From Labia minor (taxonomy: Eukaryota > Arthropoda > Insecta > Dermaptera > Spongiphoridae), in the NCBI GenBank assembly GCA_963082975.1, contig OY720347.1:30769398-30833397 (forward strand): a stretch of DNA of 64,000 nucleotides, in the 5' to 3' direction. Positions 9,635-22,091 of the stretch are shown piece after piece; positions within the stretch are counted from its first letter, which is position 1; each line of letters opens with the position of its first letter. The notes under the pieces were generated by a model that saw nothing but the letters and a program-made list of their open reading frames with translations, searched no databases and was not told where the DNA came from. A program made the position numbers and the translations under genes.

Positions 9635-11912
9635 TAAAAATACAAGAGAATCATCATTTGAAAAGTTCACTAAAAGTAAATATATATATTATTGATATTT
9701 ATTAATATTTTTATTATTGTTGTATCAATATTCGTTATCTCTAACTGTTCAATACATTCACTGTAAAACCATCATTTTCCTTTTTTTTCCCTTTAACAAA
9801 TTCTGCCTTATAAGAAAGTTGTTTTTTTTTTTAAATTTATCATTTCATAGATTTATAGATTTATATATAGTAGGTATGACTATATAATAGTAATAAATGT
9901 TATTTGTTCTCAAATTTTTAAAAGAGTTAAATATTTATATATCATTTCGTTCTCAATTTGGCTAAAATATTTCCAAACTGTCTAATAACTATTTTTTTTA
10001 ATTTAATGAGTATGAATTCAATTTAATTATTTATATAGGAATTATCATATTCTTTATTCATTTAAAGAAAAAATTCATAGTAAAGGGGATGAAAAAATCC
10101 TCTTTTACTTATGTAAAAAAATCAAAAATTTCTTTAAAAATAATTTAGGAAATAAATTTGGATCGTTTATAAAGGAATATTTTTTGTTATAGGGCACGAT
10201 TATTTCTTTCTTTTTTAACGAATTATATAGATATCACACAAAATTCATGCGTCCATATATTAGATATTTTTTTGAATCAAGTATACCCCATTTCAATTTA
10301 ATTATATTTTATACTAGATGTTGTTTAGTCAGCATTTGCATTATTTATGCATCGTGTGCATTTTGCAAATCCTCTCTGTCAATATAATTCTTGTCTGGAC
10401 ATTTATTTGTAATAAGAGTTGACACTCTGGTAGATTTGTCGCTTATCGCTTATCAATAAAGAATTATATTAGATAGACGATAAAGATGAAGCGCTAACAA
10501 GGCATTGATTCTTCATTCATTCTCCAGTTCTGTAGTGCAGCTCAGGGCCGTTTAACTTGTTATGCAAGAAAGACGCGGTAATTTGTCGGTCCATTTGATA
10601 CAAAGCTTAACTCACGATCGCCCGCAAGTCGCGGTTCCTAAACTCCGTCCATACTATGGCATTTAGTGCCAACTGAATAAAATACATGATATGCAGATGT
10701 AAAATATCGCTTAAGGGACCTTGAAGGGGAAAAAAAAATTACAAGTTCGTATCATAATAATTTAATTAAAACGTGCATGTTTAGGCAACTAAGATGACGA
10801 TAAAAGAACCAATCATGGCTTTTATATTAAAGAAAAAAAAAGTTGTAACTTATAATTTAAATGCTAATTAAGTATGTAAATTTCAAAATTTTAGTTTAAA
10901 AAATTGTATTTCTTGTTACTTATATGGCATCCATGACAAATTGTAGTGAAGGAAGTAAATATTAAAATAACATTTCATGGTTTATACATTTTTGATTTGA
11001 TTTGTTAAAAATAAATAATAATAATTATTTAGAATTAAGGTTGAAAAATATCAACTAAAATGTCAATTAATCTTTAGGAAACAGCTTTTGAAAAAAATAT
11101 CAGGTCAACCAAAATATTGGTAGTTTGAAATTCCTAAACGAATAAATCTACTTTTTCAAGGATATATTTTTTCAAAATAACGAAAAAATTTTCTTAAATA
11201 AATAAATCTATAAGAAATATTAGTAATATATAAAATGATTAATGACATTTGTATTTCAGATTTAAAGGTTGAAATTTAAAATAAATGATAGAATGGTAAA
11301 CTTGACTAAAATAAAGAATAAAAATAAAGAAATTAGATTTCAGTTAATTATTATTATTATTATTTTGTTTATTTACTTCCCAAATTTGTTTTTATATTTT
11401 TTTAAGTCTATCTAATTATAAAACCATTTATAAAAATAAATATACTAATATATTTGTCTTTCATTTGTTTTCTTTTTTTTTTAAATTATTCTAAATCTAA
11501 ATCCTATAGTTCATAAAACATGGAAATATACCTATTCTTTGTGACATTTATCTGTATCCTTATTTAATCTCAAATAAATAATTTTAAGAAATCATTTATT
11601 AAGTTAAATTTTTCAATTACATTTATTATCTTTATGAAGAATATTTCCAAATTAGTTTCTAATTTTTTTTCTTCTTTGATATATGATTTTATTAAATTCA
11701 TTAATTTTGTAGTAATATTATTAAGATTAAATATTATTAGAAATAATAATTCACATATGGGATGGCCTAGGAAAGAAAATGGTAAGTCATCTTTCCAGGA
11801 AAGTATTTTTAAAATATACTTCTCAATAAACCTATATATTGTACCTACCCCACCCAAAAATAAACATATTAATTACAGTCATATTACAATATTATACTTT
11901 CATGGAATACAT
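9635..11912. other. AT-rich DNA with one GC-richer island
   Basis: Mostly featureless AT-rich sequence. At about 10320-10720 base composition becomes mixed. The island contains a cluster of TTATC/GATAA motifs at 10442-10482 and a block with ACTCACGATCGCCCGCAAGT near 10600-10640. No open frame with a recognisable product or splice-bounded exon is visible, so this could be a regulatory island or an old repeat. Overlapping short frames on both strands at 11570-11969 are AT-biased and unrecognised. Confidence 0.45.
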
Positions 11913-12224
11913 CAGTATTTCCCAAACTTATTTGGCCAAGCGCCCCCTTTTCAGAAAACAATTTACTAAGCACGCCCCCCCCCCTGGAAATTAACTTTTT
12001 TTAATTTTAATAACAATTAAACAGAAAAATAAATGTACCTATTCGCAAAATATTATAGATAAAGATGTAAATTAGAAACCTTGAAATTATGTATCTATTT
12101 ATTGAACTCAGAATAGAAAAGTAATATACAAGTAATTTTCCCTAAATTCACCTAAATGTCACCATCCCCCTGGATCGCTTCAGCACCCACGAAAGGGCGG
12201 TAGCGCCCACTTTGGAAATCACTG
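11913..12224. mobile_element. hAT-type MITE
   Basis: The left end CAGTATTTCCCAAAC and the inverted right end CAGTGATTTCCAAAG form imperfect terminal repeats of the hAT type (CAGNG..., CCAAA). GC-rich subterminal blocks (GCGCCCCC-like on the left, AGCGCCCAC on the right) are typical of this group. The flanking octamers GAATACAT and GTATATAC agree at only five of eight places, so the target duplication is decayed or the ends are slightly off. No transposase remnant is seen. Confidence 0.65.
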
Positions 12225-12236
12225 GTATATACTATT

Positions 12237-12575
12237 TATAAATCTATCACTGTGGCTCTATGGAACTCGAAAGTTCTTGGCCGCAGCAACCATATTTCCC
12301 CAAGTGTCCCTATCTTGAGCCATAACCACCCAATTCCTACCCTCTTCTATCTCTTTAACCTACCATCCTACAATGTCGCCCACCGAATCGGTCTCCCCAC
12401 CAATATATTTTTTGCCATTCTTTCCTCTCCCATTCTAGCCACGTTCACTGCCATCGCAATCATCTCGATTTTATTACTCTAACTATGTCTGAATAGAAGT
12501 TATGCAATTCCTCGTTATTCAGTCTCCGGCCTCATCTTTCTTTGGACCATAAATGATGCACATGGTCTACACTGA
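12237..12575 (-). pseudogene. RTE-type LINE fragment, decayed reverse transcriptase tail
   Basis: It aligns along its length with the reverse complement of 29560-29908. Recognisable stretches are GAACTCGAAAGTTCTTGGCC, the block for the arginine-rich C-terminal tail, and CTCATCTTTCTTTGGACC. Several indels destroy the frame. It probably begins at the LINE 3' end, because the element's end (GAGATAGATAGAT inverted) is at about 12242. Confidence 0.75.
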
Positions 12576-12840
12576 ATTTTCTAATTGTACCAAAAAATAG
12601 AAATGGGTTTGTTCGCCTAGACATATCTTAATATCTATATAAGTAGATTAACAATTTTAATAAATAATCCATCAAAGAAATATGTCTCATAGAACCCATT
12701 AGATAATTTACATAAAATAGCATAGGAGTATTTATATAAGAAGAAGTAAAAGATAATTTATAATAACAATAATCTTACAATTAGGAATAATATACGAAAT
12801 ACAAATAATAAAACTAAATAATAAATCCAATGAATCTTCT

Positions 12841-13300
12841 TCTTAAAGGTCTTTAAGATTCCCTCTAGGAGCGGGGTCGTTTTGCAAGGGAGGCCCTAGA
12901 CACGTACCTGTTGTTACAATCCTTTTAATGCGATCTATTTAGGTGCAACTTGTAGAAGATCCTAACCTGCTTGTAGTCCCAGCTAGGATTGGAGAAAAGG
13001 AAATGAAAAGAATAAATTGGGACTGGATTGGAATTTAAGGGTAGGACATGCATCCCCTCGGTATAAGAGGGAGAGAAAATACATGGGCTAGCGTAGGGCA
13101 GTGGTCGCCATTCACTGAGGCAGATATCTCTCCAATAGGGATCGCAAGAGAGTATCTTACCCGTTACCCAGAACAATATAGAATCATAAGATTTTTATGG
13201 AAGGAAAAGATTTATGAAAAATGTGATCCAGAATTTATTTTGAAATTTATGGGGAATCTAAAATTAATCTTAATGTAGATTAATCTTTCTTCAAAATTTA
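12841..13300. other. GC-richer island of unknown nature with short open frames
   Basis: Base composition changes sharply here. Short frames are open on both strands (13048-13278 plus, 76 codons; 12925-13176 minus, 83 codons). The plus product has a balanced composition (Trp, Gly, Pro, Arg), unlike random AT-rich translation, but I recognise neither product and see no convincing splice signals. It could be a remnant of a retrotransposon coding region or a host exon. Left unassigned. Confidence 0.35.
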
Positions 13301-16134
13301 TATATTATAGTTAGAAAGAGAATATTTGATATTGATTTTTGAATTGATTAATTTTGAGAAAGTTAATTCCCATCCCCCACACTTCTCATCTCAAGATTGT
13401 CTATTGAGATTAGCGAATTCTATCTATCACAATTAATAAGGATTTCAAGTTATTATAGTATTTCTTAGAATTATGATTAATTTCTCTTAGAGAATTAAAA
13501 GATGAATAATAATTCTTAATGGATTAATTTTAAGCCAATGATTATCAATGAACCCAGAGTTTAGGAATGTATGATTGTTTGGTTGAACTTTTGACTTATA
13601 AATTTTTTCAATTAGATTTTCTTATCATAAAAATAATAAGTAAAGGAATATTATATAGTATATAAAAATAAATAAAGAAATAAATTCGATATAATATAAC
13701 CAACTATTATTATTATTAGATAAGGCGTTACAGATAAGTCAAGTATTATTAAATCAATAGGTTCAATATAATTATAATATTAGAAAAAAAAAATTCTAAT
13801 ATGAAGGATATAATGAATAGTGAATGATAAATGATAATATAGTCATAAATTAAAGATAAACATTGTTTACATGCTCGTCTCATTGACATTCCAAAATAGA
13901 TTTCCTCCATTAAGCCAAAGGAATGCAAATTATTTAAAGGATGAAGATATCAAAGACAAAATCACCCATTTTAAATAATCATTGTTTCTTTTTCTTTTGG
14001 TTTAATTGATTTTTTGTTTTTTTTTTTTTGTTTTTCGGGTGGGTTCAATAATTTTGGAAGAACACATCTTTGAGGGAGAGGTCAGCAATTCGTAATTGGC
14101 ATCTTGAGGTCATTTAAAATGGCAAAAGAAACAATTTATTTGACAAACGGAGATGAAAAATAAACTTGAACATTCATAAATCTTTGATGTCGTAAACAAA
14201 ATCCGAGACATTTCTTTCGTGAAAGAGAAGCACACACTAAGCTGACTTTGAAAATTCAACCCACTCTTTTGGTGTTCAATGTTGTCGCAAATTTAGAGCA
14301 AAACAGATTTATTTCAAACAAACATATAAAAAAAGATTTAAATTAAATTGTTACATTTAAAATATTAAATTAATTAATTACATTAATAATATACAAGCAT
14401 AAGTATATTTATATAAAAATAAAATTAATTAATAAGAATTAATGAATATAAAATTTGAATTTGAAAATAATAAATATAATTTATATTAAAAATAAATAAA
14501 TAAATTAGTATCAATGAATAATTTAAATTAGTCTAGATTAGTAAGTGTGACCAACCAAAATTACCAGAAAAAGACTCCATATTATAACAATAGGGTAATT
14601 AAAAAATACTCTAATCTAATCAATATTTAATAAATAATCATTTAACTTAATTTCAAGTTTTCATAATATTTGTAAGTTGATTTATTATTTATATACAAAT
14701 TTATTTAATTGTTATAATAATATATTAAAATAATTGAATTTATCAATTTAATTATATTTATTTTTAAGGATTATGGATTTTATACATTTTTAAAGCTTAA
14801 TTCAACATTCAATTTTTTTTTTAATTTAAAAACAAATGTAATATTAAATAATTAAGTATTGATTTCTAATACGTAGAAACATTATATGAAATTATGAATA
14901 AATTTTATAGAGACTTAAAATTGAATCTCTGGTTGAAAGGATTAATTTAATTAAATAAAAAAAAAAAGAAAAAAAATTAGCTTTCAAAGGAATGAAATTG
15001 ATATCGGAAATGATATCTCTTTTTCAACTCTCTTAACAAAATTATTGAAAATTTTCCACTTCGGTGATTTTCATCAAAGATTCTGCTACTTTATCCTTTT
15101 TTTTTGTTCCCTTTCTCTTTCAACATCCCATATTTCATTTTTTTACATAAAATTTTATCCGTAAGTGACTTTTACGTTTGTCTAATCAATCCATAAAGAA
15201 TTTACATACAATACCAAAATTTAATCAATTTTTAATTTCTTTGTTACAAAAAAATGATTTATTTTTAGAATTTCATTATACTAACAAATTTTAATAAATG
15301 ATAATCAGAGATAATAAAATACAAAGAATAAAACTTAATAAAAATAAATTAGTAAATAAGTATAATAAATTAATAGTATATTTATTTATAATAAATCTTA
15401 TCATTATTTCATTTCAAACTTTTTAAATATGTTTATTATTTCTCGAAACTCTGTGGCAGAGATAAGATTTGACAAGTTACACTTTTACATGAGACAATCC
15501 AGCAACGAGTTGCCAAGTTGTTTTTTTTTCAATCACCTACTAATTTATGACTATTAAAAAAATATAGATTAGAAAAAAATAATGCAAAATTTTGTATATG
15601 TAGTACATATATATTTATCAATTTTTATTCTTTGATTCATAAATTGATTATTCCTGTCATTTTAGGCACCAGTGGGATACACTAACTAACATGATTAGGA
15701 TTCTGACTCGTTAAATTTTGCTAAAATGACAAAAGAGATAGAGAGAAGGATAGTCAAGGACCTAAATTCTCATGAGATTAGCCAAGTAAAGTTAATTTAA
15801 TATTAACAAGCTAATAGAGTCAATTTATGCATTGGAACTTTCAAAGATTAAATAGCCTTAGGAGATAATCAATTAATGCATATTAATAAAGTTCTATTAG
15901 ATTCAGGAATATTTTCAGTAATACTTATTAAAGATTTTCTTATTATAAAATTAATAAAAATTATAATTAATTATATATTTATATAGAATAATTTATTATT
16001 GGATATTAAAAAGATGTATCATTTAACTTATTATCATCTAATAAATAATTTAATTTTGTCAAAATAACATAATTCATCTTTTTAAACTTATTTTATTCAT
16101 AGTATAATTTATATAACGTTAATCTATTATTTTT
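13301..16134. other. AT-rich DNA, nothing recognised
   Basis: No shared repeat or plausible exon was found. A less AT-rich piece around 13860-14290 includes an octamer-like ATGCAAAT at 13924-13931, but nothing decides a function. Confidence 0.5.
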
Positions 16135-16777
16135 ACCGACCGACGATAGTAAGGGAGGTATTGTTTTCACACCAAATTTCACATGTGGAGATTTTTACAT
16201 ATCTCCACGAATCATGCATTTTCTAAACAGAAAAAAGTATTTTTAGCATGATGTCTGTCCGTCCGTCTGTCCGTCCGTCTGTCCGTCTGTCCGTCCGTAT
16301 AGATGTGTACAGCCTGAACGGCTCAACCGATTTTGATGAAATTTGGTATATTTACTTAATGCATCAGTGGGATGAATTGATCAACTTTTGGTGCAAATCC
16401 GTGAACCGGAAGTGGTAGTATTAGCGATCGACGATAGGAAGGGAAGGGTTATTTTCACACCAAATTTCACATGAGGAGATTTTTTTATATATCACCACGA
16501 ATCATGCACTTTGTATTGGTTTTATCCTCGGGAAAATCATATTTATTAGTTTTTTCTTGATTTAAAATTATATGACGTCATCCAGCCATTCATGACGTCA
16601 CAGCCTGGTCTTACATATATATTACAAATAAAATAAAATTAAAAATATTTATGTTATATGCCTATATGTTTTTTATTACATTAATAGATATATTAAAATT
16701 ATTTGAAATTGTTTCTATAGCTGGAAATTAATTTACTTCAAACCGTCGGTCGGTTCGGACCTGGCCACAGGTCAACT
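16135..16777 (+). mobile_element. HINE-A copy, full length
   Basis: This is a good reference copy. It starts ACCGACCGACGATAGTAAGG. A GTCY microsatellite at about 16251-16300 is followed by AACGGCTCAACCGATTTTGA and GATGAAATTTGGTAT. Two perfect CRE palindromes TGACGTCA (16573-16580, 16593-16600) lie 20 bases apart. Near the end CCGTCGGTCGGT (16743-16754) is inverted-complementary to the first 11 bases. The terminal hairpin is GACCTG-GCCA-CAGGTC (16758-16773). Terminal inversion inset from a 3' hairpin, plus the GTCY repeat, is the architecture of DINE-1/Helentron-associated elements. It encodes nothing. Confidence 0.88.
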
Positions 16778-18252
16778 TATTTATTTTCTTTTATATATCT
16801 ACATATGTTCATGTAAGCTCCGCGAAAGTCTCGACGTTTCGGCGCCAATTTTGACGCCATTTTCAAAGGAATTTTGAAGAGGAAATATTTAGAATTCTGG
16901 CGCTGATTAAATTGGCGGTTAATCTGTGACTTGTGCGTTCTGAAGCTTTGAAGTTGGCTTCGGGCTGTGGTATGCGTTAGACGTGTGTTAGTGTCAATGC
17001 TAATATCGAGGATTCTTCAGAACTTCAGAACGTAGTAAGTAAAGCGAAACATTGAGACTCAAATCCCACAAATCTATGTGTAAATAACCATGAAATTATT
17101 TTTCATAATATATGGATACATAAATAAAAAACGGTTTTATTTATTTATATAAATGATAATAATAGAAATAAATATTTTATTTGAAAAAAGAATTGTTAGT
17201 TCAGTATTATCCTCGATCTGCTTTAACTTTAAACTTAAACTATAAACTATCTTATTTGCTATTCAAGTTTTGGTTCCTTTTATTTTTATTTCTCTTCTTT
17301 CTACAATTATTTGCAAAAAAATTGTTATTTATAGAAAAAAATGATTACTTCTTTTTTCTTTTTTTTAAGAATTAATAATTTTTATATCAATTAATTCCTT
17401 AACGATCATTCAAATGTGATGTGGGTCTATTTTACATCTAATTTTTGAGAATAAATATTTTTTTCTTGTGAATGTTTCTCTTTTTTCTGAAATTGATTTT
17501 TATATTAAATATTTATCAAAACATATTTAGAATTATTTGTATAGGCATTGGGGTAAAATAAATATAATATGTTTTCCTCGTATAGACAAATAATGTATAA
17601 TATTAATAAAACGATAATATATTCTAAATCGAAGAGAATTTTAGGCGGAGGAATGATTAATATAATCCAATGAACATTAATATAATATTCAATTTCTATT
17701 TGTTTTAAAATATAACCTACAACTACCACGCATTTTTATTGACGATTATCCAGTATTGAATTTGATAAATATAAAATGAGCAATGAAGTACCCGGCGTGA
17801 TAAGCAAAATAAATTAGTGAAATGAGAGAGAAAATAAAATTAAATCATTCATTTGCCAGCTGTATATATATACATATATAATAATATATGAATATATATA
17901 TTAATCGCGAAAAAACGATGTTAAATGGGATTACGAATTAATCAAAAAAGTTTTTTTGTCTTATTTATATGTTACAAGTAAACAAAACAAGATGAAAATA
18001 GAAATCCTGACATGAATTATCTAATACATACCAGAGAGAGACATAAAAAGAATGAATCTCATGACGCATCTACGTTTAAATGCATCAAATGATAATGTTT
18101 TAGATTCTTTAGATAATCGTTAATAAAAAATTCAAACAAAAATGTATATTTCTATTTTTATTTTTTTTTGGTTCAATATAAAATATATAGGTAACTGAAT
18201 TCATTCTCATTTGATTAATTCTTTGATATATATTATACTTACTTATCATATT
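16778..18252. other. GC-richer island with CTTGAA-stem-CCGAAA motif, then AT-rich DNA
   Basis: 16820-17050 is clearly less AT-rich. On the minus strand 16828-16868 reads CTTTGAAAATGGCG, a short loop, then GCGCCGAAACGTCGAGAC, with GGCG/CGCC able to pair. Similar motifs occur at 45355 (plus) and 57730 (minus). Beyond 17060 the DNA is AT-rich without recognisable content; short frames at 17181-17375 and 17505-17729 look like chance. Confidence 0.45.
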
Positions 18253-18518
18253 CAGGGCCGTTCTGACCCGGGGGTGTAGAGGTTGCGGGGCACTTGGGCG
18301 GCAAGCCTAGGGGGCGGCACCAGCCGCCTTAAAAGTACCTATTCATTTCATGTTTTTTTTATTTTTATCAATTTTTTCAATATGGTTCTAAAAAAACTAA
18401 ATTAAATTAAATTTATTTTATCTTTTTTATTTGTAAATTTATAACAACTATGGGAGAAGGGGTTGGGTTAGGGAAGGGGCGGCAAAATTATTCTCGCACC
18501 CGGGCGGCATATACCCTG
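18253..18518. mobile_element. hAT-type MITE with perfect 8-bp target duplication
   Basis: The element begins CAGGGCCG and ends with the inverse ATACCCTG. Both ends carry GGGCGGCA-type GC-rich subterminal blocks, and the interior is AT-rich. The octamer ATCATATT occurs directly before (18245-18252) and directly after (18519-18526), the target duplication length of hAT elements. At 266 bp and with no frame it is non-autonomous. Confidence 0.88.
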
Positions 18519-18526
18519 ATCATATT

Positions 18527-20038
18527 ATTACAAGAGTTATTATTATTATAATAATGTTTATAAATTCTGGATTGATAAATATCTATAATTTAACTTATTT
18601 TAATTTTTCTTTTAATGATTTATTTTTGGAAAATATGAATGCATATAATTTTCTCTTTTCTTTCCCAAAAATTATAATTCCAAATTTTGGGAGACAAGCT
18701 TAAATCGTTCTTTAAAATAGATTGAATTGATCAAAGTGATATTTTCAGAAATGTCTACAATGTCTCGAAAACTTAATCGGGGATTACTAAGTACAAGATC
18801 TTTGATATTGCTAATCTTCATTGGTTCTTTCAGAATGAGGTTTATCTTCAAATGCTTTTCTACAATCTTCTCTAAAGTCGATTTATACTAATGAATTGTT
18901 TTTTTAATTATTTTTATAAAAAATTGGATATGATATAATTTGAAATTTTTATTTATTAAAGTATTAAATATGATATTTTTTATTTCTTTTTGAAGCTTTT
19001 GTCACAATAAAGCATATTTACATTTAAAATTTTTTCAGATATTATTAATTTAATTTCATTAAATAATCCCTTTCTATAATGCGCACGACTCTAATAATAT
19101 ATAAACAATTGTATAAGAATTTATAAACTATCAAAAAATAAAAATCGATAGGATTTATTATTCATTTGTTTATTATTATTATTATTATTATTATAAAAAT
19201 AATAATCTTAAAATTCAAACAACATACAATAGAAAGTTTCATAAATATTAATAAAAGTACATTTTAATCAATTTCTTACTAATGTTATTATTTTTATTTA
19301 TTTATTATTATTTTAGAAGTGTGATACAAATTGGACGGATAGAAATAATTTCGGCTTATTTTAAATTTTAAATTGAGAAAACAAAAAATAGTAAAAGGTT
19401 TTCATTTATTTTTCCATTATATTTCCATAATTTTTCATCAATACTTAATGAATATTAATGAATCTTCTAGAATGTTTATAAAATTGGAAAATAAATTTTA
19501 TTCGAGAAAATATTCGTTGATAGCTTGATTAGCCAAATATTTATTCACTCTCTAACACCTCTGGAATGCTTCCAAATTAAAAGATTGTCATTGGTCCATT
19601 TTTTAATGAATGTCCTTTAATTAAAGTAAATACGTAAATGAAAACAGGATAAAATTTGAATAGTAAAAAACCAAACAAACAATTTAAGTTATTATAGATT
19701 GTTGAATCCCTAAGAGGATAAGAAAAAACAAGACAATATAAATAGCCACTCTAATTACATGAATGTCACCTAATTAAAATTAATTTTCTTCTCCCGCCTC
19801 CAGGGAATTTCCTTTTCTCGAGGCTCATCTTGCAGTGATTACTTTCTTTAAAAATCTAATTAAATTATTCATCTTTTTTTTTATGCAATACCTTACACTT
19901 TTACCAAATTGAAATAAACATGATACCGATCCTTAATTAAGATAAGATTTTTTTATTTTAACTATCAAATTACTATTGAGTTAATGTTTTGATTTAAAAT
20001 TAAAATTTTCTAAATTTTTACATTACAAATAAAATAAG
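18527..20038. other. AT-rich DNA, nothing recognised
   Basis: No repeat or exon is seen. A perfect kappaB-like palindrome GGGAATTTCC at 19803-19812 lies in a short GC-richer pocket (19790-19850), but a single site of this length proves nothing. Confidence 0.5.
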
Positions 20039-20698
20039 CTGGAGTGTCTCCACTCGACTATCTCGCAATTTGAATTGGATTAAATAACATAATATATCAT
20101 ATTTAAATTAAATTTGATTAATTATAAATTATAAATAATAAATATTAAACCAGCGTTGGTTTAACATGTTTGGCCATTTATTGATGGCACCATGGCACGT
20201 GTTGGCGCGTGAGATTTGCAGTATTAAAAAATTAATTCTGGTACTTTCAGCAATTCAATCAAGCTGAAATTCTATATATAGCAGTTTTATACAATTATTA
20301 ATCATGTGAAAAATTATCAAACATATATTTTTATTTTTACGGTCACTTTAGAGGAAAAAAAATCAAAACGTTGTAGGTAATGACCCTCTTCCGGTTGAGC
20401 TACATTTCTCAAAAGTTGATAGAAAACTATGAATTTTGAATAATGTCCATGTACCAAATTTCATCATTCTAGCTCAAACCGTTTTTGCGTAATCTTGTCT
20501 ACATACATACACACACACATACACACATACACACATACACACACACATACACACATACACACACATACACACACACACACAGACATTTTTCTCAACCTTA
20601 GTGAAAATGATTCAGGAACCTTCAAAACGTATAAAAACATCAAAATCTCAACATCGAAAATTTTCGTGATCGCAATACTATCTCTTACGAGATAGTAA
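20039..20698 (-). mobile_element. HINE-B copy 2, full length
   Basis: It runs from CTGGAGTGTCTCCACTCGAC to the hairpin ACTATCTC-TTAC-GAGATAGT near 20678-20697. It includes a long CA/CACATA microsatellite (about 20506-20580) and the AAATTTCATCATTCTAGCTC block, which is the inverse of GATGAAATTTGGTA. ACTATCTCGC near one end and GAGATAGT at the other give the asymmetric inverted ends. The frame of histidine/threonine repeats inside is the microsatellite, not a protein. Confidence 0.85.
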
Positions 20699-21848
20699 AA
20701 ATGATTAGATAATATTATTTTATAAATTATAAATGATAAACATTAAAAAAAATAGATCTATTTTTATAATAAATATTTTTTAATAAGTAAGTCATTATTA
20801 TTATTATTCATTAAATATGATTTTTATTTTGTCCACCATTCATTCTTAGAGAATCTATTATTTTCTATCATCTACCAAAATTGTTCATTTTATCATATTT
20901 TCAAAAGACTAAATATAGAAATCAGTAATTCAAGCTTAAAATTTAAATGAAATGTAACTTTATTATATTAAAAAAAACTTATTTAAATTCAAACAAAAAT
21001 TACATTCAAAACTAATACAAAGGATAATTTTTTGCATGCTTAGGTTCAAATTTACTTAAAAACCGCATTTGGTTACTGCGTTTGACAACGTAGTCGTACA
21101 AACAATTCCCCTTTTGGATTAGTAACGTTGCACACCCATAAAATTAAATAAAAACACAACCCGTCTAAACGGCTTAAAAACCCGCCGATTTTTTTCTGGA
21201 TATTTTAATGGCTCCCCTTAGACCTTCAGCCCACTCAAGGGATTGTTTTAGCCACAATGATCTAATTTTCATAGAGAATTATAATAATTCTATACATATA
21301 TAAATTTATAATATTCATACAATTAATTTGCAAAGAATATATCATTGAAAATATATTTTTAATTTATTATACGATTGGATATAAAAACAAAAAATTAAAA
21401 ATTACATATAATAGTGGTTTCAAAGCATTTCAATGTACCTATGATACTTACAATTTATATCTTATCTTATTATACTAGCAACAATTGTATATATATATTT
21501 GTATATTTTTGAGATATTAAACCGCTCGATCGATTTTTTTTTAAATTCACACCATAGATAATATTTATAAAGATAAATCGATCTGTATTGGTTTCAGCCT
21601 CGACAAAAATCAACTTAATTAGTATTTTCCTAATTTAAAATATTAAATCCAAATGAAGTCATCAATAACGTCATCCATATTTTTCTCTTGCTATTCTTTT
21701 TAAATTGATATTGTATTAATATTTTTTTATATTTAAAATTTAATTTTTATATTAAAATTTTGTTCCAGGTTCTATTTATTTATTTTAATAATATTATATG
21801 AGGTTCACTTAAAACTATAATTATTTTATAATAGATAATAAGCTAATT
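20699..21848. other. AT-rich DNA with a diverged HINE-A relative
   Basis: About 21515-21715 resembles the central part of HINE-A: ATTGGTTTCAGCCTCG, AAAAATCAACTTAATTAGT, CTAATTTAAAATATT, then GAAGTCATCAATAACGTCATCC in place of the paired CRE sites. It lacks the terminal motifs and may be an older subfamily. The rest, including a less AT-rich pocket at about 21060-21240, shows nothing I can assign. Confidence 0.55.
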
Positions 21849-22083
21849 CAGTGTTTCTCAACCTTTTAGTATTCACGGTCCAATTTTCAATCATAATTTT
21901 CATCGCGCCCCTCCCCATCGGAAATGTTTCAGAGCATTTTTTTTATAGAACCATATTTTAATATTGAAAAATAATCGAAAATAGAACCATATTAAAAAAA
22001 ATCGGAAGTTTTCTCTTGGATATGCTCGCCCCACCCCCCCCACCCCTCCTAGGGGGGCGCGTCCCACGGGTTGATAATCACTG
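21849..22083. mobile_element. hAT-type MITE with perfect 8-bp target duplication
   Basis: CAGTGTTTCTCAACC at the left and the inverted right end CAGTGATTATCAACC are near-perfect terminal repeats. Direct octamers AGCTAATT lie at 21841-21848 and 22084-22091. The right subterminal region is rich in G and C runs (GGGGGGCGCG). At 235 bp it has no coding content. Confidence 0.9.
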
Positions 22084-22091
22084 AGCTAATT

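Noticed and set aside
19803..19812. NF-kappaB binding site GGGAATTTCC
   Set aside because: A single ten-base match in non-coding DNA with no nearby promoter is too little to call a regulatory site.
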